A DNA stretch of 48,780 bases from the NCBI GenBank assembly GCA_012728595.1, contig JAAYEU010000063.1:1-48780 (forward strand), written 5' to 3'. Made by a program: the position numbers and the translations under genes. Below, piece after piece: positions 27,623-36,764 of the stretch (the stretch's first letter is position 1; each line of letters starts with the position of its first letter). The DNA is from Tissierellia bacterium. GTDB taxonomy: Bacteria > Bacillota > Clostridia > Tissierellales > Tepidimicrobiaceae. The notes beneath the pieces were generated by a model. The model was given only the letters and a program-made list of their open reading frames with translations. It had not been told where the DNA came from and did not search any database.

Positions 27623-28492
27623 ATGGTATTAGAAGAAGAACTTGATTTAACAAAAAATTTAATCGATAAGGAACTACATAATCTTTTTGAAGGCAAATTT
27701 GGTTATCAGGATAGAATATTTGAGTCTATAAAATATAGCCTTTTTACCGGTGGAAAGAGGATAAGGCCAATACTTTTATTAAAAATTTGTGAATTATTTA
27801 GAGGAAATTATCATACTGCTATGCCTTTTGCTTTGGCTATAGAGATGATACATACCTATTCCTTAATCCACGATGATTTACCTGCTATGGATGATGATGA
27901 CTTTCGAAGAGGTAAACTAACTAATCATAAAGTTTTTGGTGAAGCTATTGCTATCCTATCTGGTGATGGCTTGTTGAATCTAGCTTTTGAAACCATGTTA
28001 GATTACTCATTGAAAAATTCAAATACTTTAGATGAGTATAAAAGGAATATAAGGGCTGCTTACGAAATAGCAAGATATGCAGGTATATTTGGGATGATTG
28101 GAGGGCAGGTAGTAGATCTATTATCTAATGAAATCAATATGGACAATGATAAGTTAATGTATATGTATGAGGCTAAAACGGCTGCCTTAATCCAAGCATC
28201 AGTAGTGGCAGGGACTATTTTAGGAGAAGGAGATGAAGATGATATACAGAGGATGAGAGAATTTGGTCTATATTTGGGGTTGGCCTATCAGATTAGAGAT
28301 GATATATTGGATGAAAAGGAAGATAGATTAGTGGATAAGGTTACATATTTAAGTTTTAATAAGCTGGATAAAGCAAAGAAGATGGTCAACCACTTAAGTC
28401 AAAAAGCTTTTGAAATACTAAACTATTATGAGGATAGGGATGTGGAATTTTTAACTAAGCTAGTTGAATTCCTTGTTCATAGGGATTATTAA
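27623..28492 (+). CDS. ispA: Polyprenyl (farnesyl/geranyl) diphosphate synthase
   Basis: GGKRIRPILLLKICEL, DDLPAMDDDDFRRGKLTNHKVFG, GQVVDL, YQIRDDILD. Confidence 0.94.
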   Translation: MVLEEELDLTKNLIDKELHNLFEGKFGYQDRIFESIKYSLFTGGKRIRPILLLKICELFRGNYHTAMPFALAIEMIHTYSLIHDDLPAMDDDDFRRGKLTNHKVFGEAIAILSGDGLLNLAFETMLDYSLKNSNTLDEYKRNIRAAYEIARYAGIFGMIGGQVVDLLSNEINMDNDKLMYMYEAKTAALIQASVVAGTILGEGDEDDIQRMREFGLYLGLAYQIRDDILDEKEDRLVDKVTYLSFNKLDKAKKMVNHLSQKAFEILNYYEDRDVEFLTKLVEFLVHRDY

Positions 28493-28585
28493 TTTTTTTA
28501 GGTATATACTATCAATAAAAGAGTTGTCTATAGCCGTGAGATAAATTAGTTTAAAGGATAAATTTTTACTTGGAACAATATTGGC

Positions 28586-28616
28586 AGCTGATAGCATAAT
28601 GCTATTAGCTTTTTTA
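28586..28616 (+). terminator. Intrinsic terminator between ispA and tlyA
   Basis: AGCTGATAGCAT-A-ATGCTATTAGCT (one G.U) followed by TTTTT. Confidence 0.88.
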
Positions 28617-28660
28617 ACGATATTAGACATAAGGGTAATAAAAACTTTAAGGAGGAATAT

Positions 28661-29464
28661 ATGTCAAAAAAAAGAGCAGATGTACTTATTTATGAGAAGG
28701 GATTAGCAAAATCTAGAGAAAAGGCAAAGAGGATGATAATGGAAGGGGTTGTCTTCATAGGAGAAAAGAGGATAGATAAGCCAGGAGAATTAGTGGATGA
28801 AAATGAGGATATAAACATCAAAGACAATCCCATTAACTACGTTAGTAGAGGTGGATTGAAACTAGAAAAGGCAATAAAAGTATTTGAATTAGATTTGCAG
28901 GATAAAACAGCAATAGACATTGGAGCTTCTACTGGAGGCTTTACCGACTGTATGCTACAAAAAGGTGCAAAGAAAGTTTATGCCATAGATGTAGGCTATG
29001 GCCAGTTAGACTGGTCTCTTAGAAAGGACCCTCGAGTTGTAGTTATGGAAAGAACGAATATCAGATATGTTGAGAAAGATGATATTGGCGAATTAGTGGA
29101 TTTTATCTCTATCGATGTATCTTTTATATCTCTTAGATTAGTACTTCCAGTTGCAAAAAAACTATTAAAGGAAAATGGCAATATTGTAGCGCTAATAAAA
29201 CCTCAATTTGAGGCTGGCAAGGAAAAAGTTGGGAAAAAGGGATTGGTAAAAGATAAGAGAGTCCATAAGGAAGTGTTAGAAGATATATTGGAGTTTTGTG
29301 ATAGTACAGGATTAGGTATAATTGGCTTGGATTTTTCACCTATAACTGGCAGCACAGGAAATATTGAATTTTTAGCCAATATCATCAAATCCAATGTTAA
29401 AAATATCGTAGATGAGGAAATGATTTTAAAGGTCATTTCAGATGCCCATGAAAAGTTTCTCTAG
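28661..29464 (+). CDS. tlyA: TlyA family rRNA methyltransferase / hemolysin
   Basis: S4 domain RADVLIYEKGLAKSREKAKRMIMEG; DIGASTGGFTDCMLQKGAKKVYAIDVGYGQL. Confidence 0.95.
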   Translation: MSKKRADVLIYEKGLAKSREKAKRMIMEGVVFIGEKRIDKPGELVDENEDINIKDNPINYVSRGGLKLEKAIKVFELDLQDKTAIDIGASTGGFTDCMLQKGAKKVYAIDVGYGQLDWSLRKDPRVVVMERTNIRYVEKDDIGELVDFISIDVSFISLRLVLPVAKKLLKENGNIVALIKPQFEAGKEKVGKKGLVKDKRVHKEVLEDILEFCDSTGLGIIGLDFSPITGSTGNIEFLANIIKSNVKNIVDEEMILKVISDAHEKFL

Positions 29465-29515
29465 TAACTAGCATGATACTATAAATAAATCTACCTTTAG
29501 TTTGGAGGTATAGGT

Positions 29516-31213
29516 ATGATTATAGAGCTAAGTATAAAAAATTTCGCCATTATAGATAATTTAAAAATAAATTTTACAAAGGGCTTTAATGTATTGACTG
29601 GCGAAACTGGAACAGGTAAATCTATCATAGTTGAAAGTATAGGCATGATACTTGGGCAAAGGGCAAACAGAAACTTAGTTAGAAGTGGAAAGGATAAGGC
29701 AATTTTAGAAGGAGTATTCTATTTGGAAAACCCACAAAAAGTAAACATGATATTGGATAGGTATGGTATTGACAAAGATCCAGAAAATTATTTGATTATA
29801 ACTAGGGAAATATTTTCTAATGGTAGGAGTGTGTCTAGGGTTAATGGTAGAACTGTCACATTAATCATGTTGAATGATATTACATCCAATTTGGTGGATA
29901 TCCATGGTCAATATGAACATCAATCTCTATTGCAAATAGAAAACCATATAAAACTAATTGACACCTTTGGGGATTATGAGTTAAAAAGGCTATTAGAACA
30001 GGTGGAGGGAAAATATAAGGAATTATCACAGGAAAAAAGGAAATTAAAAGACTTAACTTTAGATTCTATAGAAAGGGACAGGGAGATGGATCTTCTCAAA
30101 TATCAGATTGAGGAGATTGAAAATTCTAATTTGGATAAGTTAGATGAAGAAGAATTGTTAAGTGAATATAATAAGATATCTAATATTAAGGAAATAGAGA
30201 TGGTATTAGGTGAAACTGCAAATATTATGAAGGATGATGGATATAATAATTACTCCATTGTAGATAGTATTAACAGGTGTATATCCAATATGAATAAGAT
30301 TAAAGGTTATGGGGAGGAATTCGAAGAATACGGCAAAACCCTAGAGTATATAAATTATGAACTACAGGATCTTTATAGGAATATAGTAAATTATTTAGAA
30401 AAACTAGATATGGATAATGAAAGGTTGATGGAATTAGAAGAGAGAATAGATACTATTAATAAGCTCAAAAGAAAGTATGGAAATTCTATCGATGAAATTT
30501 TACAATATAAGGATAAAATCAAAGAGAGATACAATGTTTTACTAAATGTTGAACAAGCAATTGAAAAAATTAATACCAATATCAGCATAATGGAAGAAGA
30601 GTTGAGTCATAATTGTTCAAAGTTAACGGATTTAAGAAAAAAAATAAGTAAGAGCATAGAAAAAATGATTACCCAAGAATTGAAAGATCTCAATATGAAC
30701 AATGTAGTCTTTAAGGTGGATTTTAAAAGGTTAGAAAGATTTACTGAAATAGGGTGGGATAAGATCGAGTTTTTGATATCAACCAATAAGGGGGAAGATT
30801 TAAAACCCTTATCTCAAATCGTATCAGGTGGAGAAATGTCTCGAATTATGTTGGCATTTAAGAGAATATTAGCAGACTATGACAATATCCCGACTTTGAT
30901 ATTTGATGAAATAGATACAGGCATAAGCGGAAGAACTGGACAAGTAGTTGGAGAGAAAATGAAGATGATTTCTAAAAATCATCAGGTAATTTGTATTTCA
31001 CACTTGCCTCAAATTGCAGCTTTAGCCGATACGCATTTTTTAATAGATAAAGAAACTGTTGATGATAAAACTACTACCATCGTTAGAAAATTAGAAGATG
31101 AAGAAAGAATAGATGAATTATCCAGATTATTGGGAGGAGTGGATTTAACTGACACCACCAAATTGCATGCAAAAGAAATGTTAGAAATGTCAAAACGCCT
31201 AAATGGCAATTGA
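29516..31213 (+). CDS. recN: DNA repair protein RecN
   Basis: IIELSIKNFAIIDNL, GETGTGKSIIVESI, VSGGEMSRIMLAFK, FDEIDTGISGRTGQVVGEKM. Confidence 0.97.
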   Translation: MIIELSIKNFAIIDNLKINFTKGFNVLTGETGTGKSIIVESIGMILGQRANRNLVRSGKDKAILEGVFYLENPQKVNMILDRYGIDKDPENYLIITREIFSNGRSVSRVNGRTVTLIMLNDITSNLVDIHGQYEHQSLLQIENHIKLIDTFGDYELKRLLEQVEGKYKELSQEKRKLKDLTLDSIERDREMDLLKYQIEEIENSNLDKLDEEELLSEYNKISNIKEIEMVLGETANIMKDDGYNNYSIVDSINRCISNMNKIKGYGEEFEEYGKTLEYINYELQDLYRNIVNYLEKLDMDNERLMELEERIDTINKLKRKYGNSIDEILQYKDKIKERYNVLLNVEQAIEKINTNISIMEEELSHNCSKLTDLRKKISKSIEKMITQELKDLNMNNVVFKVDFKRLERFTEIGWDKIEFLISTNKGEDLKPLSQIVSGGEMSRIMLAFKRILADYDNIPTLIFDEIDTGISGRTGQVVGEKMKMISKNHQVICISHLPQIAALADTHFLIDKETVDDKTTTIVRKLEDEERIDELSRLLGGVDLTDTTKLHAKEMLEMSKRLNGN

Positions 31214-31241
31214 AAGAGCTAATGTATTTAAAAATTTATCC

Positions 31242-31284
31242 AAAAAAGGCTTCTTCAACAAGATAGAGGCCTTTTTATTTTTTG
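31242..31284 (+). terminator. Intrinsic terminator after recN
   Basis: AAAAAGGC...GCCTTTTT followed by ATTTTTT. Confidence 0.75.
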
Positions 31285-31325
31285 TCAATATATATTTATC
31301 TTAACATTATAATTAATTTTTTTAA

Positions 31326-31355
31326 GTATAAATCATAAGGAAAAAGGCTAAATTA
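31326..31355 (+). promoter_or_regulatory. Candidate forespore (SigF/SigG) promoter of spoIVB
   Basis: GTATA -15 nt- GGCTAAATTA, near match to GYATA / GGNNANAMTR. Confidence 0.55.
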
Positions 31356-31415
31356 TATTTACGCTTAAAATTATTTTTGGAGGTGAACAAGCTAGAGGGA
31401 AAAATAGGGGAGTGA

Positions 31416-32720
31416 TTGTACTTGAATAGAATTAGAGAAAATAAAAGATATATTTTATTAACAATATTAGGATTAACTTTTTTTTATATAGTTCAACTAA
31501 TGAATGTATTATACTACCCTAATGAGATAAATATCGTAAAAGGCGAAAATAGAAGCATAGATATATCATTTCCTTTTTCTTTAAATATATTAGAAGAAGA
31601 CAATATCATAGTACAATCCACTTATAATGAAAGTAGATTTGGAGGATTTAAGAAAAACTATACTATTGATGGTATCCAAACTGGAGGAGTACAATTTCAG
31701 CTAAAATTACTAGGTATAATACCCATCAAAAAACTGGATGTAAATGTTGTCGAAAGGCCACATCTAGTGCCAGGTGGCAATGCTCTTGGAGTTAGGATAA
31801 ACACTAAAGGAGTTTTAGTCGTTGCAGTAACGGATATATTAGGTATAGATGGTAAAAGATATAGCCCCGCCAGAGAAGCGGGTATAAAAGCAGGAGATAC
31901 TATATTAGAAATAAACAATGTAAAGGTAAAGGATGCTGAACATGTGGTTGATTTATTAAATCAGGTTAAGGATAAAAAAGTTAAGATCTTAATTGAAAGA
32001 AATAAAAATCAATTTGAAACGAAAGTAACACCTGTTAAGAGTATGCAGGATAATTGTTATAGATTGGGAATTTGGGTAAGGGATAGAACTGCTGGAATAG
32101 GGACTTTGACTTTTTATGATAAGGAAAGCAAAGCTTTTGGGGCCTTAGGCCATGGAATAACGGATATGGATACAGGCAATCTATTGAATATAGAACACGG
32201 AAAGATAACGGGGGCAAAAATAGCAAATATAGAACAGGGTAAAAGAGGGAGTCCAGGAGAAATAAGAGGAATTTTTTATGAAACCGAAAAAGTAATGGGA
32301 CAGATAACCAAAAACTCCCCTTATGGAATATTTGGGTTTGTAGAGGATGAATTTATAAAATTTAATAATAAAAAACCCATCCCTATAGGTTTTAAGGAGG
32401 AGGTTAAGGAAGGAAAAGCCTATATATTAACGACTGTAGATGATGATAAGGTAGAAAAATTTGAAATAGAGATTTTAAAAGCCCAGCCTCAACAATATCC
32501 AAGTGGGAAAAGTATGACTATAAGAATTACGGATAAGGATTTGCTACGAAAGACTGGAGGGATAGTACAAGGGATGAGCGGTAGTCCTATAATTCAAAAC
32601 GGTAAATTAATCGGAGCAGTAACCCATGTATTTGTAAATGATCCTACTAAAGGTTACGGGATATATATAGAATGGATGATAGAACAGTTAAGCAATCAAC
32701 AGCAATTAGAAAAAAATTAG
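31416..32720 (+). CDS. spoIVB: SpoIVB peptidase (PDZ + S55), TTG start
   Basis: PDZ REAGIKAGDTILEINNVKV; S55 GALGHGITDMDTG ... QGMSGSPIIQNGKLIGAVTHVFVNDPTKGYGIYIEWM. Confidence 0.96.
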   Translation: MYLNRIRENKRYILLTILGLTFFYIVQLMNVLYYPNEINIVKGENRSIDISFPFSLNILEEDNIIVQSTYNESRFGGFKKNYTIDGIQTGGVQFQLKLLGIIPIKKLDVNVVERPHLVPGGNALGVRINTKGVLVVAVTDILGIDGKRYSPAREAGIKAGDTILEINNVKVKDAEHVVDLLNQVKDKKVKILIERNKNQFETKVTPVKSMQDNCYRLGIWVRDRTAGIGTLTFYDKESKAFGALGHGITDMDTGNLLNIEHGKITGAKIANIEQGKRGSPGEIRGIFYETEKVMGQITKNSPYGIFGFVEDEFIKFNNKKPIPIGFKEEVKEGKAYILTTVDDDKVEKFEIEILKAQPQQYPSGKSMTIRITDKDLLRKTGGIVQGMSGSPIIQNGKLIGAVTHVFVNDPTKGYGIYIEWMIEQLSNQQQLEKN

Positions 32721-32735
32721 CGAATTCATTTTATT

Positions 32736-32763
32736 GATAGGTTTACACCTATCTTTTTTTTAA
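32736..32763 (+). terminator. Intrinsic terminator after spoIVB
   Basis: GATAGGT-ttac-ACCTATC followed by T-run. Confidence 0.88.
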
Positions 32764-32788
32764 AAAAGTAAAGAATTTTAATAAAAGA

Positions 32789-32817
32789 GAAGGAAATAGA
32801 GATTGTTTGTCGAATTA
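32789..32817 (+). promoter_or_regulatory. SigH-type promoter of spo0A with overlapping 0A box
   Basis: GAAGGAAAT (RNAGGAWWW) -11 nt- GTCGAATTA (RNNGAATWW); 0A box TTTGTCGAA at 32806-32814. Confidence 0.8.
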
Positions 32818-32855
32818 ATATTAGTACCAATAATTCTATACAGGGGGTAGTTTAA

Positions 32856-33677
32856 TTGGAGAAAATAAAAGTATTGATAGCGGATGATAATCGAGAATTT
32901 TGTGAAATCTTGAGTAAATTTCTATCTAGGGAAGGAGAGTTTGAGGTAGTTGGTATTGCTAAGGATGGGTTAGAGGCTTTAGATAAGATTAAAGAAGAAA
33001 ATATCGATATTTTAATACTTGATATTATTATGCCACATTTAGATGGTCTAGCAGTATTAGAAACAATACATACATTGGAACTGGAAAAAGTACCAAGGAT
33101 TGTAGTATTATCCGCAGTAGGACAAGACCAAATTACTCAGAAGGCTATTGAATTAGGAGCAGATTATTATGTTGTAAAACCATTTGATTTTAATGTATTC
33201 ATAAAAAGATTAAAACAAATTGCTGGTATTAGCGAAAATCAACCTATAGTTACTAAAAAGGATTATGTAAATATTCCAAATACAAGTAGAGCTATGAAGA
33301 TAGATATCACAAAAAGTTTAGAAGCAAGAATTACAAATATAATCCATGAAATTGGGGTACCTGCTCATATTAAAGGATATCTATACTTACGAGAAGCAAT
33401 ATTAATGGTAATTGAAGATATAGAATTATTAGGTGCAGTTACCAAGGAATTATATCCTAGCATAGCGGAAAAATTCAAAACCACCCCAAGTAGAGTAGAA
33501 AGGGCAATAAGGCATGCAATTGAAGTAGCTTGGACAAGGGGAAAAGTAGATACTATAGAAAATATCTTTGGTTATACAGTCAATACTAACAAGGGCAAAC
33601 CTACAAACTCTGAGTTTATTGCTATGGTGGCTGATAAGTTGAGATTAGAAATGGAAATGATGGAGGGAAGTGTTTAA
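32856..33677 (+). CDS. spo0A: Sporulation master regulator Spo0A (TTG start)
   Basis: Receiver [16 protein letters not shown]-terminal [19 protein letters not shown] ... [17 protein letters not shown]. Confidence 0.97.
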   Translation: MEKIKVLIADDNREFCEILSKFLSREGEFEVVGIAKDGLEALDKIKEENIDILILDIIMPHLDGLAVLETIHTLELEKVPRIVVLSAVGQDQITQKAIELGADYYVVKPFDFNVFIKRLKQIAGISENQPIVTKKDYVNIPNTSRAMKIDITKSLEARITNIIHEIGVPAHIKGYLYLREAILMVIEDIELLGAVTKELYPSIAEKFKTTPSRVERAIRHAIEVAWTRGKVDTIENIFGYTVNTNKGKPTNSEFIAMVADKLRLEMEMMEGSV

Positions 33678-33746
33678 TAGGTATTATAAGCTAAATTAAA
33701 TCTGAAAAGCCAACCCTATAAGCACAGTATCAGCAAAAGGTTTTAT

Positions 33747-33796
33747 AAGACGACTCCTTAATTTAGTATTAACTAGATAAGGATTCGTCTTTTATT
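33747..33796 (+). terminator. Terminator-like hairpin after spo0A
   Basis: AAGACGACTCCTTA ... TAAGGATTCGTCTT then TTATTAT. Confidence 0.7.
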
Positions 33797-33938
33797 ATGT
33801 AAAAGCCAATGATTTTATATTGATTAATACTATAAAGATATATCTATCAATAACTTTTAACGACACTGAGGCTCATAATCAATATCATCATAATTGATAA
33901 ACATACTAATATTGTCGTTCTATGGAATTAAATATTTT

Positions 33939-33966
33939 TTGATGCAATACGATATTATGTTATAAT
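33939..33966 (+). promoter_or_regulatory. SigA-type promoter upstream of steA
   Basis: TTGATG -16 nt- TATAAT with TGt extended -10. Confidence 0.6.
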
Positions 33967-34031
33967 AAATTCTGTAGATGTTATGGTTATATTATATTTG
34001 GCAATAATTATAACAAACTGGGAGGATTTCC

Positions 34032-35150
34032 ATGTATATAAAAGGAACTGTTAGAAAAGATAGAATAACTAAAAATTTAGTCGACAGATTGACAAATGGA
34101 GATATTGCCTTAATAGCTCATAAGGATTTGGACGAGGTAGCAGCAATTTCATTGGCTGAAAAAAAGGTAAAGTGCGTGATAAATGTTTGTGAAACTATCA
34201 GTGGAAGATATCCAAATCAAGGTCCATCTGTGCTATTAGAAGCTAATATCCCCATTTATGAATGTAAAGCTGATTTATTTGACATGGTAGATGAAGGTGA
34301 AGTAATAGAGATTATTGAAGATAAGATTATCTTAAATGGAAAGAGAGTAGCTGATTGTCAGCTCTTAGATAAAAATATGATTGAAAAATTACTAAATATT
34401 GGATATGCTAATATAGAAAAGGAATTGGAATTGTTTATTGAAAACACCCTAGAGTATGCAAAGAAGGAAAAGGGGTTAGTAACCGGGAAAATCGATGTTC
34501 CTAAGACCAAAACCAAAATAGAGGGAAAACACGTCTTAGTGGTTGTAAGGGGTAAAGATTATAAGATGGATTTGGAAGCCATTAAGTCCTATATAGACGA
34601 AGTAAAGCCTGTATTGATTGGTGTAGATGGGGGTGGAGATGCCTTATTAGATTTTGGCTATAAGCCTCATATATTAGTAGGGGATATGGATAGTGTATCC
34701 GACAAGTGCCTAAAGGCTGCTGATGAAATAATAGTACATGCATATCCAGATGGGCGAGCGCCTGGACTAAAAAGGGTTGAAGAATTAGGTATTAAAGCAC
34801 AAATTTTTCCTGCACCAGGGACCAGTGAAGATATAGCTTTGCTTTTAGCTTATTCTAATGGGGCTGATTTAATAGTTGCAGTGGGAACCCATTCTAATAT
34901 GATTGACTTTCTTGAAAAAGGTAGAAAGGGTATGTCAAGCACCTTTTTAGTAAGATTAAAAGTAGGCTCTATATTAGTCGATGCAAAAGGTGTAAATAAG
35001 CTTTATCATAGCAGTTTCAAACTGAAATACGTTGTGGGAATAACAATTGCTGCTTTAGTACCCATATTAGTGGTCACCTTTATGCATCCTTTAATGAGAG
35101 AGTTATTAACACTATTCAAGATTAGGATTAGGATGATGTTAGGATTGTAA
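34032..35150 (+). CDS. steA: SteA-like protein (thiamin pyrophosphokinase-like domain, C-terminal TM)
   Basis: KPVLIGVDGGGDALLDFGYKPHILVGDMDSVSD; followed by SteB/MctB-like gene. Confidence 0.85.
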   Translation: MYIKGTVRKDRITKNLVDRLTNGDIALIAHKDLDEVAAISLAEKKVKCVINVCETISGRYPNQGPSVLLEANIPIYECKADLFDMVDEGEVIEIIEDKIILNGKRVADCQLLDKNMIEKLLNIGYANIEKELELFIENTLEYAKKEKGLVTGKIDVPKTKTKIEGKHVLVVVRGKDYKMDLEAIKSYIDEVKPVLIGVDGGGDALLDFGYKPHILVGDMDSVSDKCLKAADEIIVHAYPDGRAPGLKRVEELGIKAQIFPAPGTSEDIALLLAYSNGADLIVAVGTHSNMIDFLEKGRKGMSSTFLVRLKVGSILVDAKGVNKLYHSSFKLKYVVGITIAALVPILVVTFMHPLMRELLTLFKIRIRMMLGL

Positions 35151-35169
35151 TTGTAGAGGAGGAATTTCT

Positions 35170-36069
35170 ATGATACCGAACATGAAATTTTATGTAATAT
35201 CCATTGTTGCCATATTTGCTGCACTAGGAATAGGAATATATATTGGTTTTACTCTTGATGCCCAGAGTATTATAGTGGAACAGAAGGAAGACATCGCCGC
35301 TAAGATAGAGGAGAGATTCGACTTTTTATCCGATGAAAATAAGCGATTAAAGGGAGCTATAGAAGCTGTTGAAAAAGAGAAGGATATGTATAAAGATTTT
35401 ATTGACTCAACTTATGAACAGATTGTAAAAGGGAAATTAAATGGCCTTAAAGTTGCTATTATTGAAACTAAATCTGATTATATGTACTCAGGAGTAGGAC
35501 AAATTTTAGAGACGGCTGGTGCTAGTATTATCAACATAACTACCATCAACGATAGGATTTTAAATGAAGAGTTATTAGCTGAAGAAGTCTATAAAGAATT
35601 GGATATTTCGGCTGTAGATAACCAATTAATATCAAAGGCTTTGGTTGAATTAACACATTCTATTTTAGCAGGTGAAGAAACTGAACTGGTGTCAAAGCTG
35701 ATTGAAAAAGGTTTTATTGATGTTGTAGGTTTGATTAACAAGTCAGTTGATTATGTAATAATAGCAGGAGGCAGTACTCAGGAAGAAAAAGAAAGACTTA
35801 ATTTAATAGATAAGGTGATAATCGATACTGCAAAAGCATTGGATAAACAAGTTATAGGAATAGAAAAAGAAAATACAAATTTTTCTTACATGGAAGCTTA
35901 TAAAAAATTTAGAATTAGTACCGTCGATAATGTAAACTCTAATATAGGGAAAGTGTCCTTGGTATTAGCTATGGAAGGTAGACCAGGCCATTATGGTGTA
36001 AAAGCAACAGCTGAGGAAATTACACCAAAATCTAACTTACCACCTATAGAATACTCTAAGGAGAGATAA
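35170..36069 (+). CDS. SteB/MctB-like (copper transporter/DUF3186) membrane-anchored protein
   Basis: N-terminal TM FYVISIVAIFAALGIGIYIGFTLD, coiled coil, adjacency to steA. Confidence 0.8.
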   Translation: MIPNMKFYVISIVAIFAALGIGIYIGFTLDAQSIIVEQKEDIAAKIEERFDFLSDENKRLKGAIEAVEKEKDMYKDFIDSTYEQIVKGKLNGLKVAIIETKSDYMYSGVGQILETAGASIINITTINDRILNEELLAEEVYKELDISAVDNQLISKALVELTHSILAGEETELVSKLIEKGFIDVVGLINKSVDYVIIAGGSTQEEKERLNLIDKVIIDTAKALDKQVIGIEKENTNFSYMEAYKKFRISTVDNVNSNIGKVSLVLAMEGRPGHYGVKATAEEITPKSNLPPIEYSKER

Positions 36070-36070
36070 T

Positions 36071-36760
36071 ATGGAAGGAAAGAAAGTATTAATAGTAGTA
36101 CCAGTTTATAATGAAGCAGATAGGATAATGGATACAATTAAGGGTTTGAAGAAAGTCCAGTTAATCGATGAAATATTAGTAATAGACGATGGGTCTACTG
36201 ACGATACTGGCGAAATAGTAAAAAAACTAGACGTAAAACTGATTACATTGGCTAATAACAGAGGGAAAGGCTATGCTATGAGGAAGGCTATCAAGGAGGC
36301 TAAATACGACTATATAGGCTTTGTTGATGGGGATTTAGGAGAGAGTAGTTCTGAAGTGGAAAAGTTAATAAAACCTGTCATATCAAACGAAACCGATTTT
36401 ACCATAGCAAAGTTTCCTAAAGCCTCTGCAAATACCAATACTAAAGGGGGATTTGGTTTAGTAAAAAAATTGGCAAGAAATGGTGTACGTTTTTTTACAG
36501 GTAAGGAAATGGAAACATCCCTTTCTGGCCAAAGAGTTTATAAAGGGGAAATCATGGATTCAATCGAATATATACCAGATGGATATGGAATTGAAATAGC
36601 AATGACTATACAAGCATTGAAGGCTGGTTATAGATTTAAAGAAGTGCCGGTAAATATGACTCATAGGTATACCGATAGGTCCCTTAAAGGATTTATGCAT
36701 AGAGGAAAGCAGTTTATAAGTATATTGAAAACATTAATAGTTTTATCATTAAGAAGGTGA
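36071..36760 (+). CDS. Family 2 glycosyltransferase
   Basis: VLIVVPVYNEADRIMDTI, LVIDDGSTDDTGEIV, ANNRGKGYAMRKAI, GFVDGDLG. Confidence 0.93.
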   Translation: MEGKKVLIVVPVYNEADRIMDTIKGLKKVQLIDEILVIDDGSTDDTGEIVKKLDVKLITLANNRGKGYAMRKAIKEAKYDYIGFVDGDLGESSSEVEKLIKPVISNETDFTIAKFPKASANTNTKGGFGLVKKLARNGVRFFTGKEMETSLSGQRVYKGEIMDSIEYIPDGYGIEIAMTIQALKAGYRFKEVPVNMTHRYTDRSLKGFMHRGKQFISILKTLIVLSLRR

Positions 36761-36764
36761 GTTT

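Noticed and set aside
28494-28660. Open stretch between ispA and tlyA encoding a hydrophobic peptide (SLKDKFLLGTILAADSIMLLAFLTILDIRVIKTL), considered as a remnant of dxs or a lost membrane gene
   Set aside because: It spans a clear intrinsic terminator (28586-28616), has an in-frame stop upstream, and shows no dxs motif; the hydrophobicity is explained by the terminator and AT-rich DNA.
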